Of a DNA stretch of 54,673 bases, positions 27,691 through 37,095 are shown piece by piece; the first letter of the stretch is position 1, and each line of letters begins with the position of its first letter. Position numbers and translations under genes: made by a program. The stretch is taken from NCBI GenBank assembly GCA_029863125.1, contig JAOTWB010000013.1:1-54673 (forward strand), in the 5' to 3' direction. This DNA is from Gammaproteobacteria bacterium (GTDB lineage: Bacteria > Pseudomonadota > Gammaproteobacteria > Steroidobacterales > Woeseiaceae). The notes under the pieces are model-generated. The model searched no databases, was not told the origin of the DNA, and worked only from the letters and a program-made list of their open reading frames with translations.

Positions 27691-28424
27691 TCGAGAATCG
27701 TCCCGTACAACAGCACGAAAAGAATCGGCGTCAACGACGCGAACGCGATGAGGCCGAAGCCATCCGTCATCGCATTGCGGCCTCTCAGTGAACTGGCCAG
27801 GCCCACACCCAGCGCTGTAACCAGCGGCACTGTGACGGTCGACGTCGTGACGCCGCCCGAGTCATAGGCCACCCCAACGATCTCCATGGGAGCAATCGTC
27901 GTGGCAATCACGACGAGGATGTAACCGCCAATGATCATGACCGGGAGCGACCAGTCGGCAATGATACGAAAGACACCAATGAGCAGCGCCACCCCCACCG
28001 AGAATGCAACCACGAGTCGCAGACCCAGCGCATAGCTTGCCCTGGCTTCGTCTGTTGCCGGGATTGCACCTGCGTCAACGGCGACCGCAGCAGCCTCGGC
28101 CGCAACGGCCAGTAAAGCCGGCTCGGCAATGGTCGTTCCGAAACCGAGCACGAACGCAAAGACAAACAGCCAGAACGCACTGCCTTTTTTCGCCAGCGAG
28201 TGTGCGAGATTTTCACCGATTGGGAACAGCGCCAGGCGCAGTCCGAATATGAAGAACGTCAGACCCGCAACGACGAGCAGAGCACCGAATATCAAAGATA
28301 CAAAGCCGGATACCGGCTGCTTGATGACCCAGATCTGAAAAACGCTGATGACAATGACAATCGGCGTCAGGTCCCGCAGGCTGCCCAGCGCGTCTCGGGA
28401 AAGTGCAATCAGCGAGTTTTTCAA
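27681..28424 (-). CDS. DUF1538 membrane protein, first copy
   Basis: About 247 residues, start TTG 28424 with AAGGA five bases upstream. Helices resemble those of the second copy, with the family motif AYDSGGVTTSTVTVPLVTAL near the C-terminus, GFGTTIAEPALLAVAAEA and RNAMTDGFGLIAFASLTPI. The two paralogues follow each other with a 10-base overlap, as expected for subunits of one heteromeric complex. In other genomes such pairs occur fused in one chain, from general knowledge of the family. First gene of the DUF1538-DUF1538-PII-CBS operon. Confidence 0.85.
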   Translation of the reverse strand: MKNSLIALSRDALGSLRDLTPIVIVISVFQIWVIKQPVSGFVSLIFGALLVVAGLTFFIFGLRLALFPIGENLAHSLAKKGSAFWLFVFAFVLGFGTTIAEPALLAVAAEAAAVAVDAGAIPATDEARASYALGLRLVVAFSVGVALLIGVFRIIADWSLPVMIIGGYILVVIATTIAPMEIVGVAYDSGGVTTSTVTVPLVTALGVGLASSLRGRNAMTDGFGLIAFASLTPILFVLLYGTILEWI

Positions 28425-28489
28425 GCTCGTCCTTCAGGTTAGACGTTGGTCAGCGTCAGGTCTCCCGTAATTCTAACTAAACTTGTACC

Positions 28490-31400
28490 TCATTGTTCTG
28501 ACTTGTAGCCGAACGCGTAGAAAAGAACCGGAATCACTACCAGCGTCAGCAGCGTCGATACCAGGATGCCGAAGATCAACGTCACGGCAAGCCCATTGAA
28601 GATCGGATCGTCGAGGATGAAGAACGCACCGAGCATGGCAGCCAGCGCCGTGAGCGCGATCGGTTTCGCCCGCACGGCGCCCGCGCGTATAACCGCTTCC
28701 TCAAGCTCGACGCCGGCTTCGGCCTCCTGTCGCACGAAGTCGACGAGCAGTATCGAGTTCCGCACGATGATGCCGGCCAGTGCAATCATGCCGATCATTG
28801 AGGTCGCCGTGAACTGCGCACCCAGCAGTGCGTGGCCCGGCATGACACCGATGATCGTGAGTGGAATCGGCGCCATGATAATCAGCGGTACCGTGTAGGA
28901 CCGGAATTGCCCCACGACGAGGAGATAGATGAGTATCAATCCGACCGAGTATGCGATGCCCATATCGCGAAACGTCTCGTAGGTAATTTGCCACTCGCCG
29001 TCCCATTTCAGGCTGTAGTTATACGGGTTGTCCGGCTGGGTAATGAAACGCTGTTCGATCTTCTCGCCATCCAGCGCCTCGTCGCCGATGCGGCCCACCA
29101 TGTCGAACATGCCGTACAGCGGGGAATCGAAGCGGCCCGCCATATCGCCCGTGACGAAAACGACGGGTAACAGGTCCTTGTGGTAAATGGTCCGTTCCCA
29201 CTCGGACTCGCGAACATCGACAATCTCGGTCAGCGGGACAAGATTGCCCTCCCGGCCGGCCACTCGAATCATCAGGAGGCTGTCCAGCTCGGACTTGTCG
29301 GAAACCGGCAGCTCGAGACGCACGGGCACCGGGTATTTTTGATAACCGTCGCGCACGTAGGTGACGTCCTCGCCACTCAAAGCGGTCTGCAGCGCCTGGC
29401 TCACGCTGGCCTGCGAAACGCCCAGCAATGCCGCCTTACTTCTGTCGACCACAACGACGAGCCGCGGCGCCGGAATTTCCACGCTGTCATCGATGTCGAC
29501 GATGTCCGGAGTCGCCGCAAACAGCTTGCGAAGTTCTCCCGCGATCGCCTGCTGGCCGGCATAGTCCGGGCCGTATATTTCGACGACCAGCGGTGACTGC
29601 ACGGGCGGGCCCGGCGGGACTTCGACGATTTTGACCGAACCGCCGAAGCGACTGCCAATCTCATTGAGGCGCGGTCGCACGGCGGTCGCAATGTCGTGAC
29701 TTTTCCGGTCGCGGTGGGATTTGTCGACGAGATTCACCTGAATGTCGCCTACATTGGCGCCTTCGCGCAGGTAGTACTGGCGCACGAGGCCGTTGAAGTT
29801 TATCGGTGCCGCCGTGCCGGCGTAGACCTGGTAGTCCGTTACTTCGAGTATCTCACCGAGATATTGCGCCATGTCGTCGAGCACGCGAGCCGTCTGCTCG
29901 ACCGTCGTGCCTTCCGGCATGTCGAGCACGACCTGGAATTCCGACTTGTTGTCAAACGGCAGCATTTTCATTACGACGGCTTGCACGACCACGAGCCCCA
30001 TTGCGAGCAGGATTGCGACAAGAACGCCACCCAATAACCAGCGACGCGGGCGCCTGCCGTCTGTTCCGCGCAGAAAGGGACCAACGACCTTGCGAAACAG
30101 CCGATCCAGCCATTGGGCAGACGCATCTTCTCTATTTGTCTCGTGCGCATGCGGCAACAGCTTCTGACTGGCCCACGGCGTGATAATCAGCGCGACGGCA
30201 AGGGACAGCAGCATGCCGATACTTGCATTGATGGGTATCGGACTCATATACGGTCCCATCAGGCCTGTCACGAAAGCCATCGGCAGCAGCGCGGCAATCA
30301 CCGTAAAGGTCGCGAGGATGGTCGGGCCGCCCACTTCGTCGACAGCGGGGGGTATGGCTTCCAGCAGCGACTTGCCGCCCATCGCCATGTGCCGATGTAT
30401 GTTTTCGACAACGACAATCGCGTCATCGACCAGTATGCCGATGGAGAAAATCAGTGCGAAAAGCGACACGCGGTTGATCGTGAAGCCCCAGGCCCAGGAG
30501 GCAAACAGCGTCAGCGTCAGTGTGACGACGACGGCGGACCCAACCACGACCGCCTCGCGCCAGCCCAGCGACACCATGATCAGCAGGATGACCGAGATCG
30601 TCGCAAACGCGAGCTTCTGTATCAGCTTTTTCGCCTTGTCGTCGGCCGTCTTGCCGTAGTTTCGCGTCACCGTGAATTCCACGCCGTCGGGTATGAAAAT
30701 GCCTTTGAGTTCGCTGAGCCGCTCGATAACCTGTTCCGCCATGCGTGCCGCATTAGTGCCGGGTTTCTTCGCGACAGCGAGCGTTACCGCGGGTGCACCG
30801 ATGCCAGGCGTCAGGCCGATCTTACTGGCTGCCGCACCCGTGCCGAAGCGCACGTATTGCTCGGGATGATCGGGCCCGGACGAGACATCGGCGACATCGT
30901 CGAGGTAGATCGCTTTGCCCTCACTGACGCCGACAATCAACCCGGCGACGTCGTCCATGTCTGCGAGGAATGTGCCGACAGTAACTGGAACGGTCCGGTT
31001 ACCGGTTACGATCGAGCCAGCGTGGGCGGCGACATTGCTGACCTTGAGCGCGTGGCGTAACGCGTCCATTGAAAGGCCGTAGGCGGCAAGCCGCTGCGGA
31101 TCGAGCTGCACATGTACGACGCTGTCGGGGCCGCCGACCGTGTATACGTTACGCGTGCCGGGCACGCGTTTAATCTCCGCTTCGATCGAGTGAGCGATGC
31201 GCTGCAATTCATGGGCGCCGCGGGTCTCGTCCGCCGTCCAAATCGTTACCGTCACGGTCGGCACATCATCGATGCCCTTGGGCTGAATGAGCGGCTGCAG
31301 TACGCCGCTGCCGGGCGGCTGCCAGTCCTGGTTCGAATAGACCGCGTTATACAAACGCACAATGGCGGCCGTCCTGTCCTCGCCGACTTCAAACTGAATC

Positions 31401-31702
31401 GTCAGCGCCGCCACTCCCGGCCGTGAAACCGAGTAAGTGTGTTTGACACCTTCGATTTCCGCCAGCACCTGCTCCATCGGTACAGCGACCAGGTTTTCGA
31501 CCTCTATCGCGCTTGCGCCTGGAAACGGAACGAAAATGTTGGCAAACGTGACGTTGATTTGCGGCTCTTCCTCACGCGGCGTTACCGCAACCGCAAACAG
31601 CCCCATCAGCAGTCCGGTCAATGCCAGTAATGGCGTTATCTTGGAGTTCTGAAATTTTTTGGCCAGCGATCCCGAGAAACCGAGTTTTCGTTCCGTCGAC
31701 AC
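28490..31702 (-). CDS. RND-family efflux permease
   Basis: About 1070 residues; start is GTG 31702, directly after the TAA of the adaptor gene. Typical RND features are an N-terminal helix, then a periplasmic domain with ASAIEVENLVAVPMEQVLAE. Helix TM4 carries the acidic pair in FSIGILVDDAIVVVENIHRH, which drives proton relay. The second half repeats the pattern, with SMIGMIALAGIIVRNSILLV, and ends with LTLVVIPVLFYAFGYK. Role: inner-membrane proton antiporter of a tripartite pump exporting hydrophobic compounds or drugs. The substrate is not deducible. It is the third gene of a tightly linked tolC-adaptor-permease operon. Confidence 0.93.
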   Translation of the reverse strand: MSTERKLGFSGSLAKKFQNSKITPLLALTGLLMGLFAVAVTPREEEPQINVTFANIFVPFPGASAIEVENLVAVPMEQVLAEIEGVKHTYSVSRPGVAALTIQFEVGEDRTAAIVRLYNAVYSNQDWQPPGSGVLQPLIQPKGIDDVPTVTVTIWTADETRGAHELQRIAHSIEAEIKRVPGTRNVYTVGGPDSVVHVQLDPQRLAAYGLSMDALRHALKVSNVAAHAGSIVTGNRTVPVTVGTFLADMDDVAGLIVGVSEGKAIYLDDVADVSSGPDHPEQYVRFGTGAAASKIGLTPGIGAPAVTLAVAKKPGTNAARMAEQVIERLSELKGIFIPDGVEFTVTRNYGKTADDKAKKLIQKLAFATISVILLIMVSLGWREAVVVGSAVVVTLTLTLFASWAWGFTINRVSLFALIFSIGILVDDAIVVVENIHRHMAMGGKSLLEAIPPAVDEVGGPTILATFTVIAALLPMAFVTGLMGPYMSPIPINASIGMLLSLAVALIITPWASQKLLPHAHETNREDASAQWLDRLFRKVVGPFLRGTDGRRPRRWLLGGVLVAILLAMGLVVVQAVVMKMLPFDNKSEFQVVLDMPEGTTVEQTARVLDDMAQYLGEILEVTDYQVYAGTAAPINFNGLVRQYYLREGANVGDIQVNLVDKSHRDRKSHDIATAVRPRLNEIGSRFGGSVKIVEVPPGPPVQSPLVVEIYGPDYAGQQAIAGELRKLFAATPDIVDIDDSVEIPAPRLVVVVDRSKAALLGVSQASVSQALQTALSGEDVTYVRDGYQKYPVPVRLELPVSDKSELDSLLMIRVAGREGNLVPLTEIVDVRESEWERTIYHKDLLPVVFVTGDMAGRFDSPLYGMFDMVGRIGDEALDGEKIEQRFITQPDNPYNYSLKWDGEWQITYETFRDMGIAYSVGLILIYLLVVGQFRSYTVPLIIMAPIPLTIIGVMPGHALLGAQFTATSMIGMIALAGIIVRNSILLVDFVRQEAEAGVELEEAVIRAGAVRAKPIALTALAAMLGAFFILDDPIFNGLAVTLIFGILVSTLLTLVVIPVLFYAFGYKSEQ

Positions 31703-32737
31703 TTACTGCGCTCCGGCGCTTTCTTTGAGGTATATGCCGGCGCTTACTGGATCCGTGGCAACGGACTCGCCTTCGCTCAGGCCTCCCAGGACTTCAATCG
31801 AGTCACCGTAGCGGCGCCCGAGACGCACCTGCCTGAGTGTTACCCGATCGTCGCTCGCCACGTAAACCGCGCTGAGTTCGCTCCGCCGCACCACCGCCGT
31901 GAACGGGATCAACAGTCGTTTGGTTTCGCCGACGACGAAGCCGACTTTGACGATCATGCCCGGGTAAAGCGTGGCGCTTCCATCGGGCAGATCAACGCGC
32001 ACGCGGAACGTATTCGCTGCCGTATCGGCAACCGGGAAAAAGGTCAGTTCCCTGCCCGCAATGCGCTCATCGTCGATGTAAACGAACGCCTTGCCGATGG
32101 TACGCACGGCATGAAACATGCTTTGCGGCACGTCCACGTTGACGCGCAGCGACTGCAACGACAGTCCCGTGATCAGCGGCTGTCCCGGCGACACGAGTTC
32201 GCCGAGTTCGACATGTCGCTCGGCGACAATACCGGCGTATGGCGCGCGCACTACCGTGTATTCCAGCTGCTCCCTGGCCGTCGCGACGCCCGATCTCGCA
32301 GCGCTAAGGCGAGCCTGCGCAGCGTCACGATTGGCCTTCGCCTGATCGAAGCGGGCCCTCGACACCGTCTGATTATCGAACATGTTCGACACACGATTGA
32401 ACTCCTGGTCCGCCTCCGCAAATCGCGCCCGCGCTTCTTCCAGCGCCGCTTCGGCGCGCGTCATCGCGGCACGTTGCTCTGTGTCAGTAAAACGCATGAT
32501 GACCTTGCCCGCATCGACGAAATCGTTGACGTCGAACGGCAGTTCGGCAATACGTCCTGACGTCTGCGCCGAAACCGTTGCCTGGTTCACGGCCTCGATG
32601 CGCCCGTCCCAGATGCGTTCGCGCGGCGCCACCTCGTAAGTGACCTCTGCGGTGGAAAACGGCACAGCGGCCCCGGCCGGCACGGCGCATACGGTGCCCA
32701 CCGCTGCGGCGCTCAACAGGCTCTTTAATAGATTCAT
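31703..32737 (-). CDS. Periplasmic adaptor subunit of RND efflux pump
   Basis: About 344 residues. A signal peptide ends near VPAGA. The order is biotinyl-lipoyl-like strand IEAVNQATVSAQTSGRIAEL, a coiled-coil hairpin of about 80 residues rich in Ala/Arg/Glu, then the second lipoyl half VVRAPYAGIVAERHVELGEL. A beta-barrel domain follows, with FRVRVDLPDGSATLYPGMIV. This is the membrane-fusion-protein family (HlyD/AcrA type). The ATG overlaps the TolC-like stop as ATGA, and the permease starts immediately after its stop, so the three are co-expressed. Confidence 0.92.
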   Translation of the reverse strand: MNLLKSLLSAAAVGTVCAVPAGAAVPFSTAEVTYEVAPRERIWDGRIEAVNQATVSAQTSGRIAELPFDVNDFVDAGKVIMRFTDTEQRAAMTRAEAALEEARARFAEADQEFNRVSNMFDNQTVSRARFDQAKANRDAAQARLSAARSGVATAREQLEYTVVRAPYAGIVAERHVELGELVSPGQPLITGLSLQSLRVNVDVPQSMFHAVRTIGKAFVYIDDERIAGRELTFFPVADTAANTFRVRVDLPDGSATLYPGMIVKVGFVVGETKRLLIPFTAVVRRSELSAVYVASDDRVTLRQVRLGRRYGDSIEVLGGLSEGESVATDPVSAGIYLKESAGAQ

Positions 32738-34038
32738 AGTCGCCCCACCCCTCTGGCGAGTTCATACAGCGCCAGTTTGGCGTCGAAATCAGCGTTATCG
32801 TGATTGCTGCGGCTCAAGGAGCGCAGCATCTCCGCGTCGAGTACTTCGGTATTGGTACCCTCGCCGTTGCGGTATCGATCCCGCACGACGCGGAGGTTCT
32901 CTTCGGCCTGCTCAACGGCACGCGCTGTAAGGCGCTTTCGTTCATTGGTCTCGTTGAGGCGCAGCCAGGACTGGCGTACCTGGAGTTCGATCAGCGATCG
33001 CAGGTTGTTGCGCTCCTGCCTGACTGCATTCGACTTGAACAACAGGGCGCTGGCTTTTTTCCGCGCCTGCCCGCCGTCGAACACGTTCCACTGCACGCCA
33101 ACGCCAACCATCCAGAATTCGTCTCGATTGAGAAATTCGTTCTGCAGCGCCATATACCCGCCCGTTACGGCGAGGTGCGGTCGGGTCTCTGCGCGCTTGG
33201 AATCGGCCTGGTAACGAAGCGCTTTTGCAGCCGAGTCCAGGCTGCCCAGTTCCGCGCGACTCCTTAGCGCAACATCGGTCAGCGCGTCGAGCGAGCTCGG
33301 GTCGAGTCCGGGATCAATGCCCGGCAGGTATTCATCGAGGCTGACCGGCGTTCCCAGATTTCGCCCGAGAGCCCTGTTGTAAGCCGCGTTCGCGAGATCA
33401 AGGCGATTTCGCGCCTGCAGCCGCCGCTGTTCCGAGTCGGCAAGAGAGACGGCGGCGGCCAGGTAATCGTTACGTGCAACCGCGCCGGACTTGAACATGT
33501 CGTCCACGTCGCGCACGTGGGCACTCAGGCTCTTCACGTTGCTGTCCGCAACCGCCAACGCGCTTTTGGCGCGCAGTACGTTGATGTACTGCTCTGCTAC
33601 CGCCAGCTTGATTTGCTGTGTGCTCGCCCCGGACTGAAACTGCTGTGCTTCGAGCATAGCTTCGGCAGCATCGATGCCGTGCATTACCCTGCCGCCCGTA
33701 TACAGGGGCAGCGTGATACGCGCATCGGCCATCTGCATCGACTCTCCGTCGAACAGCGGCAATATCGCAGGCACGCCCGCGCCGCTGAAATCGAACGCAG
33801 GCGCGTCATCGAACTGCGTAATGCCAGCGCTCGCCGAAATGTTCGGCAGACGCGCAGCTTTTGCTGCCTCCAGATCAGCATTCGCCGACGCAACCCGACT
33901 CTGGGTTGCCTGGATCGTCTGGTCCCCGGCGAGCGCTTCGCGCCACGCCGCAACAAGATCTTCGGACAGTGCGGTCTGCGTGGACATCAACAGACCCAGT
34001 GCCATCGCCGGGAGATATTTCCTAACTATTTGATTCAA
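32734..34038 (-). CDS. TolC-family outer-membrane efflux protein
   Basis: About 434 residues with signal peptide ending near TALSED and two repeated coiled-coil halves of the outer-membrane efflux protein fold. Examples are LVAAWREALAGDQTIQATQS, EQYINVLRAKSALAVADSNV and RDRYRNGEGTNTEVLDAEML. Four to five long alpha-helical stretches alternate with strands such as VGVGVQWNVFDGGQARKKA. GAGG is seven bases before the ATG. It is the first gene of the efflux operon and carries the promoter candidate at 34098-34126. Confidence 0.92.
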   Translation of the reverse strand: MNQIVRKYLPAMALGLLMSTQTALSEDLVAAWREALAGDQTIQATQSRVASANADLEAAKAARLPNISASAGITQFDDAPAFDFSGAGVPAILPLFDGESMQMADARITLPLYTGGRVMHGIDAAEAMLEAQQFQSGASTQQIKLAVAEQYINVLRAKSALAVADSNVKSLSAHVRDVDDMFKSGAVARNDYLAAAVSLADSEQRRLQARNRLDLANAAYNRALGRNLGTPVSLDEYLPGIDPGLDPSSLDALTDVALRSRAELGSLDSAAKALRYQADSKRAETRPHLAVTGGYMALQNEFLNRDEFWMVGVGVQWNVFDGGQARKKASALLFKSNAVRQERNNLRSLIELQVRQSWLRLNETNERKRLTARAVEQAEENLRVVRDRYRNGEGTNTEVLDAEMLRSLSRSNHDNADFDAKLALYELARGVGRL

Positions 34039-34097
34039 TTGCGAAACCTCGGGTTGGTCCAGAGCATTGTCACGACCTATACATTAGATTTCTCTTA

Positions 34098-34126
34098 ATT
34101 ATACTTTACTAATATTTGATGTGCCA
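34098..34126 (-). promoter_or_regulatory. Candidate sigma70 promoter of the RND efflux operon
   Basis: On the minus strand TATAAT (34103-34098) stands 17 bases after TGGCAC (34126-34121), about 60 bases before the TolC-like start. The -10 is perfect; the -35 is weak, which would suit a regulated pump. Confidence 0.5.
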
Positions 34127-34193
34127 GTCCTGATTCGGGTTCCGCACCGGGCCCGGGAGATACACGGCAATGTTGATAAGGCGTGGCGATCGA

Positions 34194-35753
34194 TTACGCC
34201 GCGAGTTTCTCGAGTAACGCGGCGTATCTCGGATGCGAATGCAGGTTTACGAGGTCCGCGTCGTGCTGCATCCAGTCTTTGCTGATCGTGCCGTGTTCAA
34301 ACGCGCGCTCCAGGTAGTCGAGTGCCTCCTCCGCTTTGTTCAGCATCGCAAGATTACAGCCGAGGTTATAGAGCGAAATTGGATCGTTCGGATCGATATC
34401 CATCGCACGATGCATCCATCGCTCTGCACGCTCGATTTCGCCCAGGACGATTAACGATCCGGCACCCAACAAGAGAGCGCGCACGTCATCCGGGTTCCAT
34501 TCGAGATGCTTTTCAACAACAGCAATGCCGCGCCGTGCTTCGTCTTTCGCTTCATCGAGCCGGCCGGCGCCGCGCAGAACCAGGACACGCAGCATTCTCG
34601 ATTGATACTCGTCAGGATTAACGGACGCCGCTTTTTCGAACAATTCGGCGGCTGAGGCCATGTCTCCCTGGTGGAATCGACAGCGCGCAAAGTAGTAATA
34701 AGCTTCGTACAAACCGGGATTGATTTCGATCGCCTTGTTGAAATACTGTTCCGCACGCTCAAAATCGTCGTTGATCATGTGAGCGAGCCCGACCGACGCA
34801 TGCGATTCCGCAAGGTCCGGGTTCAGCGCCAGTGCGCGCTCACTCGCTTCACGTGCCTTGGCTTTAAAGCTCGATGTCGGATCGGCATACATCACCTCAA
34901 GTGCATAACAGTCAGCGTAACTCGCCCAGGCCAGGGCAAATTTCGGATCCTTCTTAATTGCCTGGTGGAACATTTGCCGCGCGGATTCAAGATCGACCTT
35001 GCGAAAGCGATTAAGGAACTGCCTCCCGCGAAGATAATAGTCGTAGGCCAGAACGTCCTGCGTCGACGTCGTCTCGATTGGCGTGACGGTATTCAGCAGT
35101 AGCCCGGCGATACTGCTCGCGATTTCATCCTGGACGGCAAAAACATCCTCGAGTTTACGATCGTAAGATTTCGACCAGAGATGATAGCCGTCTTTGACAT
35201 TTACCAGCTGGGCCGTGACGCGCAACCGGTCGCCGGATTTTCTGACGCTGCCTTCCAGGATAGTGCTTACGCCGAGCTTGCGGCCGATATCCTGCAAATC
35301 GGCGTCAGCATTTGCGTATCGAAATGAAGATATACGTGCCGCAACGCGCAACAACTCGATCTTTGTGAGGGCATGTAGAATTGCTTCCGCGATACCTTCG
35401 CAAAAATATGCCTGGTCTTTTTGTGGACTCATGTCGGTGAAAGGCACCACAGCGATCGAGGCCGGGTCATCAATCGTCGTGTCGGCAATCATGGGCCGCG
35501 CGTCGCGACGTATGCCGGACGGCGTAATGTCGAACATCCATGCGAGTATGGCAGCGAGCGGAAAGCCGGCGATTACTAGAACGACCAGAAGGGTCATCAC
35601 CCAGCCGGGTAGTCCCAGCGGCTCGAAGGTAACTTCACCGATCTGCAGCAGCGCCCAGCAGACAAGCGCGTAAGCAATGACGACGGGGTATACACGTCGG
35701 CGTAACATCTCAGCCGAGAATCCAGCCAGAAACGAACGAGACTTGTTGCGCAT
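34194..35753 (-). CDS. Membrane-anchored TolB-N/TPR protein
   Basis: About 519 residues from ATG 35753; an in-frame ATG 15 bases upstream is an alternative. Two transmembrane helices near the N-terminus (VYPVVIAYALVCWALLQIGE and VMTLLVVLVIAGFPLAAILA) anchor it. Next comes a TolB-N/FlgO-type domain (IAVVPFTDMSPQKDQAYFCE, GVSTILEGSVRKSGDRLRVT, YHLWSKSYDRKLEDVFAVQD), then seven to eight TPR units, for example GLYEAYYYFARCRFHQGDMA. This layout occurs in regulators often linked to cyclase or winged-helix outputs, but no such output domain is present, so it may be a scaffold. It ends 34 residues after the last TPR. Stands alone between the efflux operon and an acyltransferase gene on the same strand. 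Confidence 0.85.
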   Translation of the reverse strand: MRNKSRSFLAGFSAEMLRRRVYPVVIAYALVCWALLQIGEVTFEPLGLPGWVMTLLVVLVIAGFPLAAILAWMFDITPSGIRRDARPMIADTTIDDPASIAVVPFTDMSPQKDQAYFCEGIAEAILHALTKIELLRVAARISSFRYANADADLQDIGRKLGVSTILEGSVRKSGDRLRVTAQLVNVKDGYHLWSKSYDRKLEDVFAVQDEIASSIAGLLLNTVTPIETTSTQDVLAYDYYLRGRQFLNRFRKVDLESARQMFHQAIKKDPKFALAWASYADCYALEVMYADPTSSFKAKAREASERALALNPDLAESHASVGLAHMINDDFERAEQYFNKAIEINPGLYEAYYYFARCRFHQGDMASAAELFEKAASVNPDEYQSRMLRVLVLRGAGRLDEAKDEARRGIAVVEKHLEWNPDDVRALLLGAGSLIVLGEIERAERWMHRAMDIDPNDPISLYNLGCNLAMLNKAEEALDYLERAFEHGTISKDWMQHDADLVNLHSHPRYAALLEKLAA

Positions 35754-35816
35754 CTCTACACCGCCCAATGCGTAATTTTACGCCTTCTTTCTAATTGAAA
35801 CAGCGTTCTGCGGGAT

Positions 35817-37034
35817 CTACCTATGCCTTAGGCTGAGTCCAAACAACGGTCGCAATATTTTGGTCCGGCGTATCACAAACTCGTGCAGCACGTAGCAGCC
35901 GCCAAGCGTGCCGCCCAGGACCAGCACGGGTTCTATGACGGGCCCGAGCTGCAGCTGCGACAAGTTGTAGCCGATAACGATAACAATCGTCTGGTGCAGG
36001 ATATACCAGGGGTACACGGCTTCGGTTGCGTACGGCAGCCATTTCATCGGCCTGTTGAACAGATGATGGCCCCAGCCCAGAGCGGCAAGCATCCAGATCC
36101 ATCGATTGAGATAGGTGATCAGTCCGCTGACCTGGTTTTGCCAGTTCGAGGTCTGATCCGGCAGGAAATCGCCGCTCACGCTGAACAAGCCAAAAAACAG
36201 GATAGCCAGCGCAAGCGTCAGTTTACGAATGCGCGATACTTCGAACCAGAAGCCGTCGTTGCGCGCGATCAGGAAGCCGTAAAGGAAAAACGTGCCGTAC
36301 ATGGCGTGGGCATACCAGTCATCGAAGAACGCATGAGTGACGCCCGGAAAACGCGGAAATATCAGGTTGTAATAGACCATCAGCGGCATCACCGGAACCA
36401 GCACGATCCACGTTCCGCGCAGTCCCTGGAACCGTTGCCGGATGAACTTGCCTGGACCGTCGATCAGTAGCGCCACCGGTATGAGCAAGAGCGTGTAGAA
36501 CCACAGGTAGGGCAGATACCAGAGATGGTTCCAGGTCCAGACTATCTGCTCTTCACCGCCCCAGGCTTCGCCCGGAAAATCCTGGAACGTCAGGTACTGT
36601 CCCATGAAGTGCAGGTACGCCGGTTCGATAATGCCCTTACCGAGCGCTTCGTAATAACACTGCGGGGAGACAATCAACGCCATGCCAAACAGTAAAGGGA
36701 GCAGCAGGCGCCAGCTGCGCCGCGCGAGGAATCTCCCGGCCGTATACTTGCCCCAGATGAAACTGACCGCGAGGCCCGAGATCAGGAAAATGAGCGGCAT
36801 GCGCCACTGGTTGGTGAGCATCATCGGCAGCTGCAGCCACCTGGCCTGGTAGGTCGATTTGACGTGCCAGCCCCAGTCCGCCACGTAGAACATCGCGACG
36901 TGGTACAGGATCAACAGGCCGAAAGCAAAGACTCGCAGCGCGTCTATGTCGTAGCGGCGGCCGTGCACACCGGCCGAGATGGCTGCCCCGTTGTCCGACA
37001 ATCTGATTCCCTTGCGCGGCTCGCTCGCCCTCAT
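35817..37034 (-). CDS. Acyltransferase-3 family membrane protein (OpgC-like)
   Basis: About 405 residues with ten or more hydrophobic helices. The signature of acyltransferase family 3 is the N-terminal RRYDIDALRVFAFGLLILYH with the catalytic His region, then RMPLIFLISGLAVSFIWGKY and LWYLPYLWFYTLLLIPVALL. The family transfers acyl groups to extracytoplasmic carbohydrates; the closest named member by layout is the glucan-modifying OpgC, but the substrate here is unknown. The start at ATG 37034 is divergent from the next gene with a 61-base gap. Confidence 0.85.
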   Translation of the reverse strand: MRASEPRKGIRLSDNGAAISAGVHGRRYDIDALRVFAFGLLILYHVAMFYVADWGWHVKSTYQARWLQLPMMLTNQWRMPLIFLISGLAVSFIWGKYTAGRFLARRSWRLLLPLLFGMALIVSPQCYYEALGKGIIEPAYLHFMGQYLTFQDFPGEAWGGEEQIVWTWNHLWYLPYLWFYTLLLIPVALLIDGPGKFIRQRFQGLRGTWIVLVPVMPLMVYYNLIFPRFPGVTHAFFDDWYAHAMYGTFFLYGFLIARNDGFWFEVSRIRKLTLALAILFFGLFSVSGDFLPDQTSNWQNQVSGLITYLNRWIWMLAALGWGHHLFNRPMKWLPYATEAVYPWYILHQTIVIVIGYNLSQLQLGPVIEPVLVLGGTLGGCYVLHEFVIRRTKILRPLFGLSLRHR

Positions 37035-37095
37035 AATGCCTTATTTGTGTCAGTATCGGGACCGTTAAGGAGAATCCTGCCGCTAGAGAAGCCGT

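Noticed and set aside
30113..31060. 315-codon frame antisense to the RND permease
   Set aside because: Translation rich in His, Arg and Gln with no motif; shadow frame.
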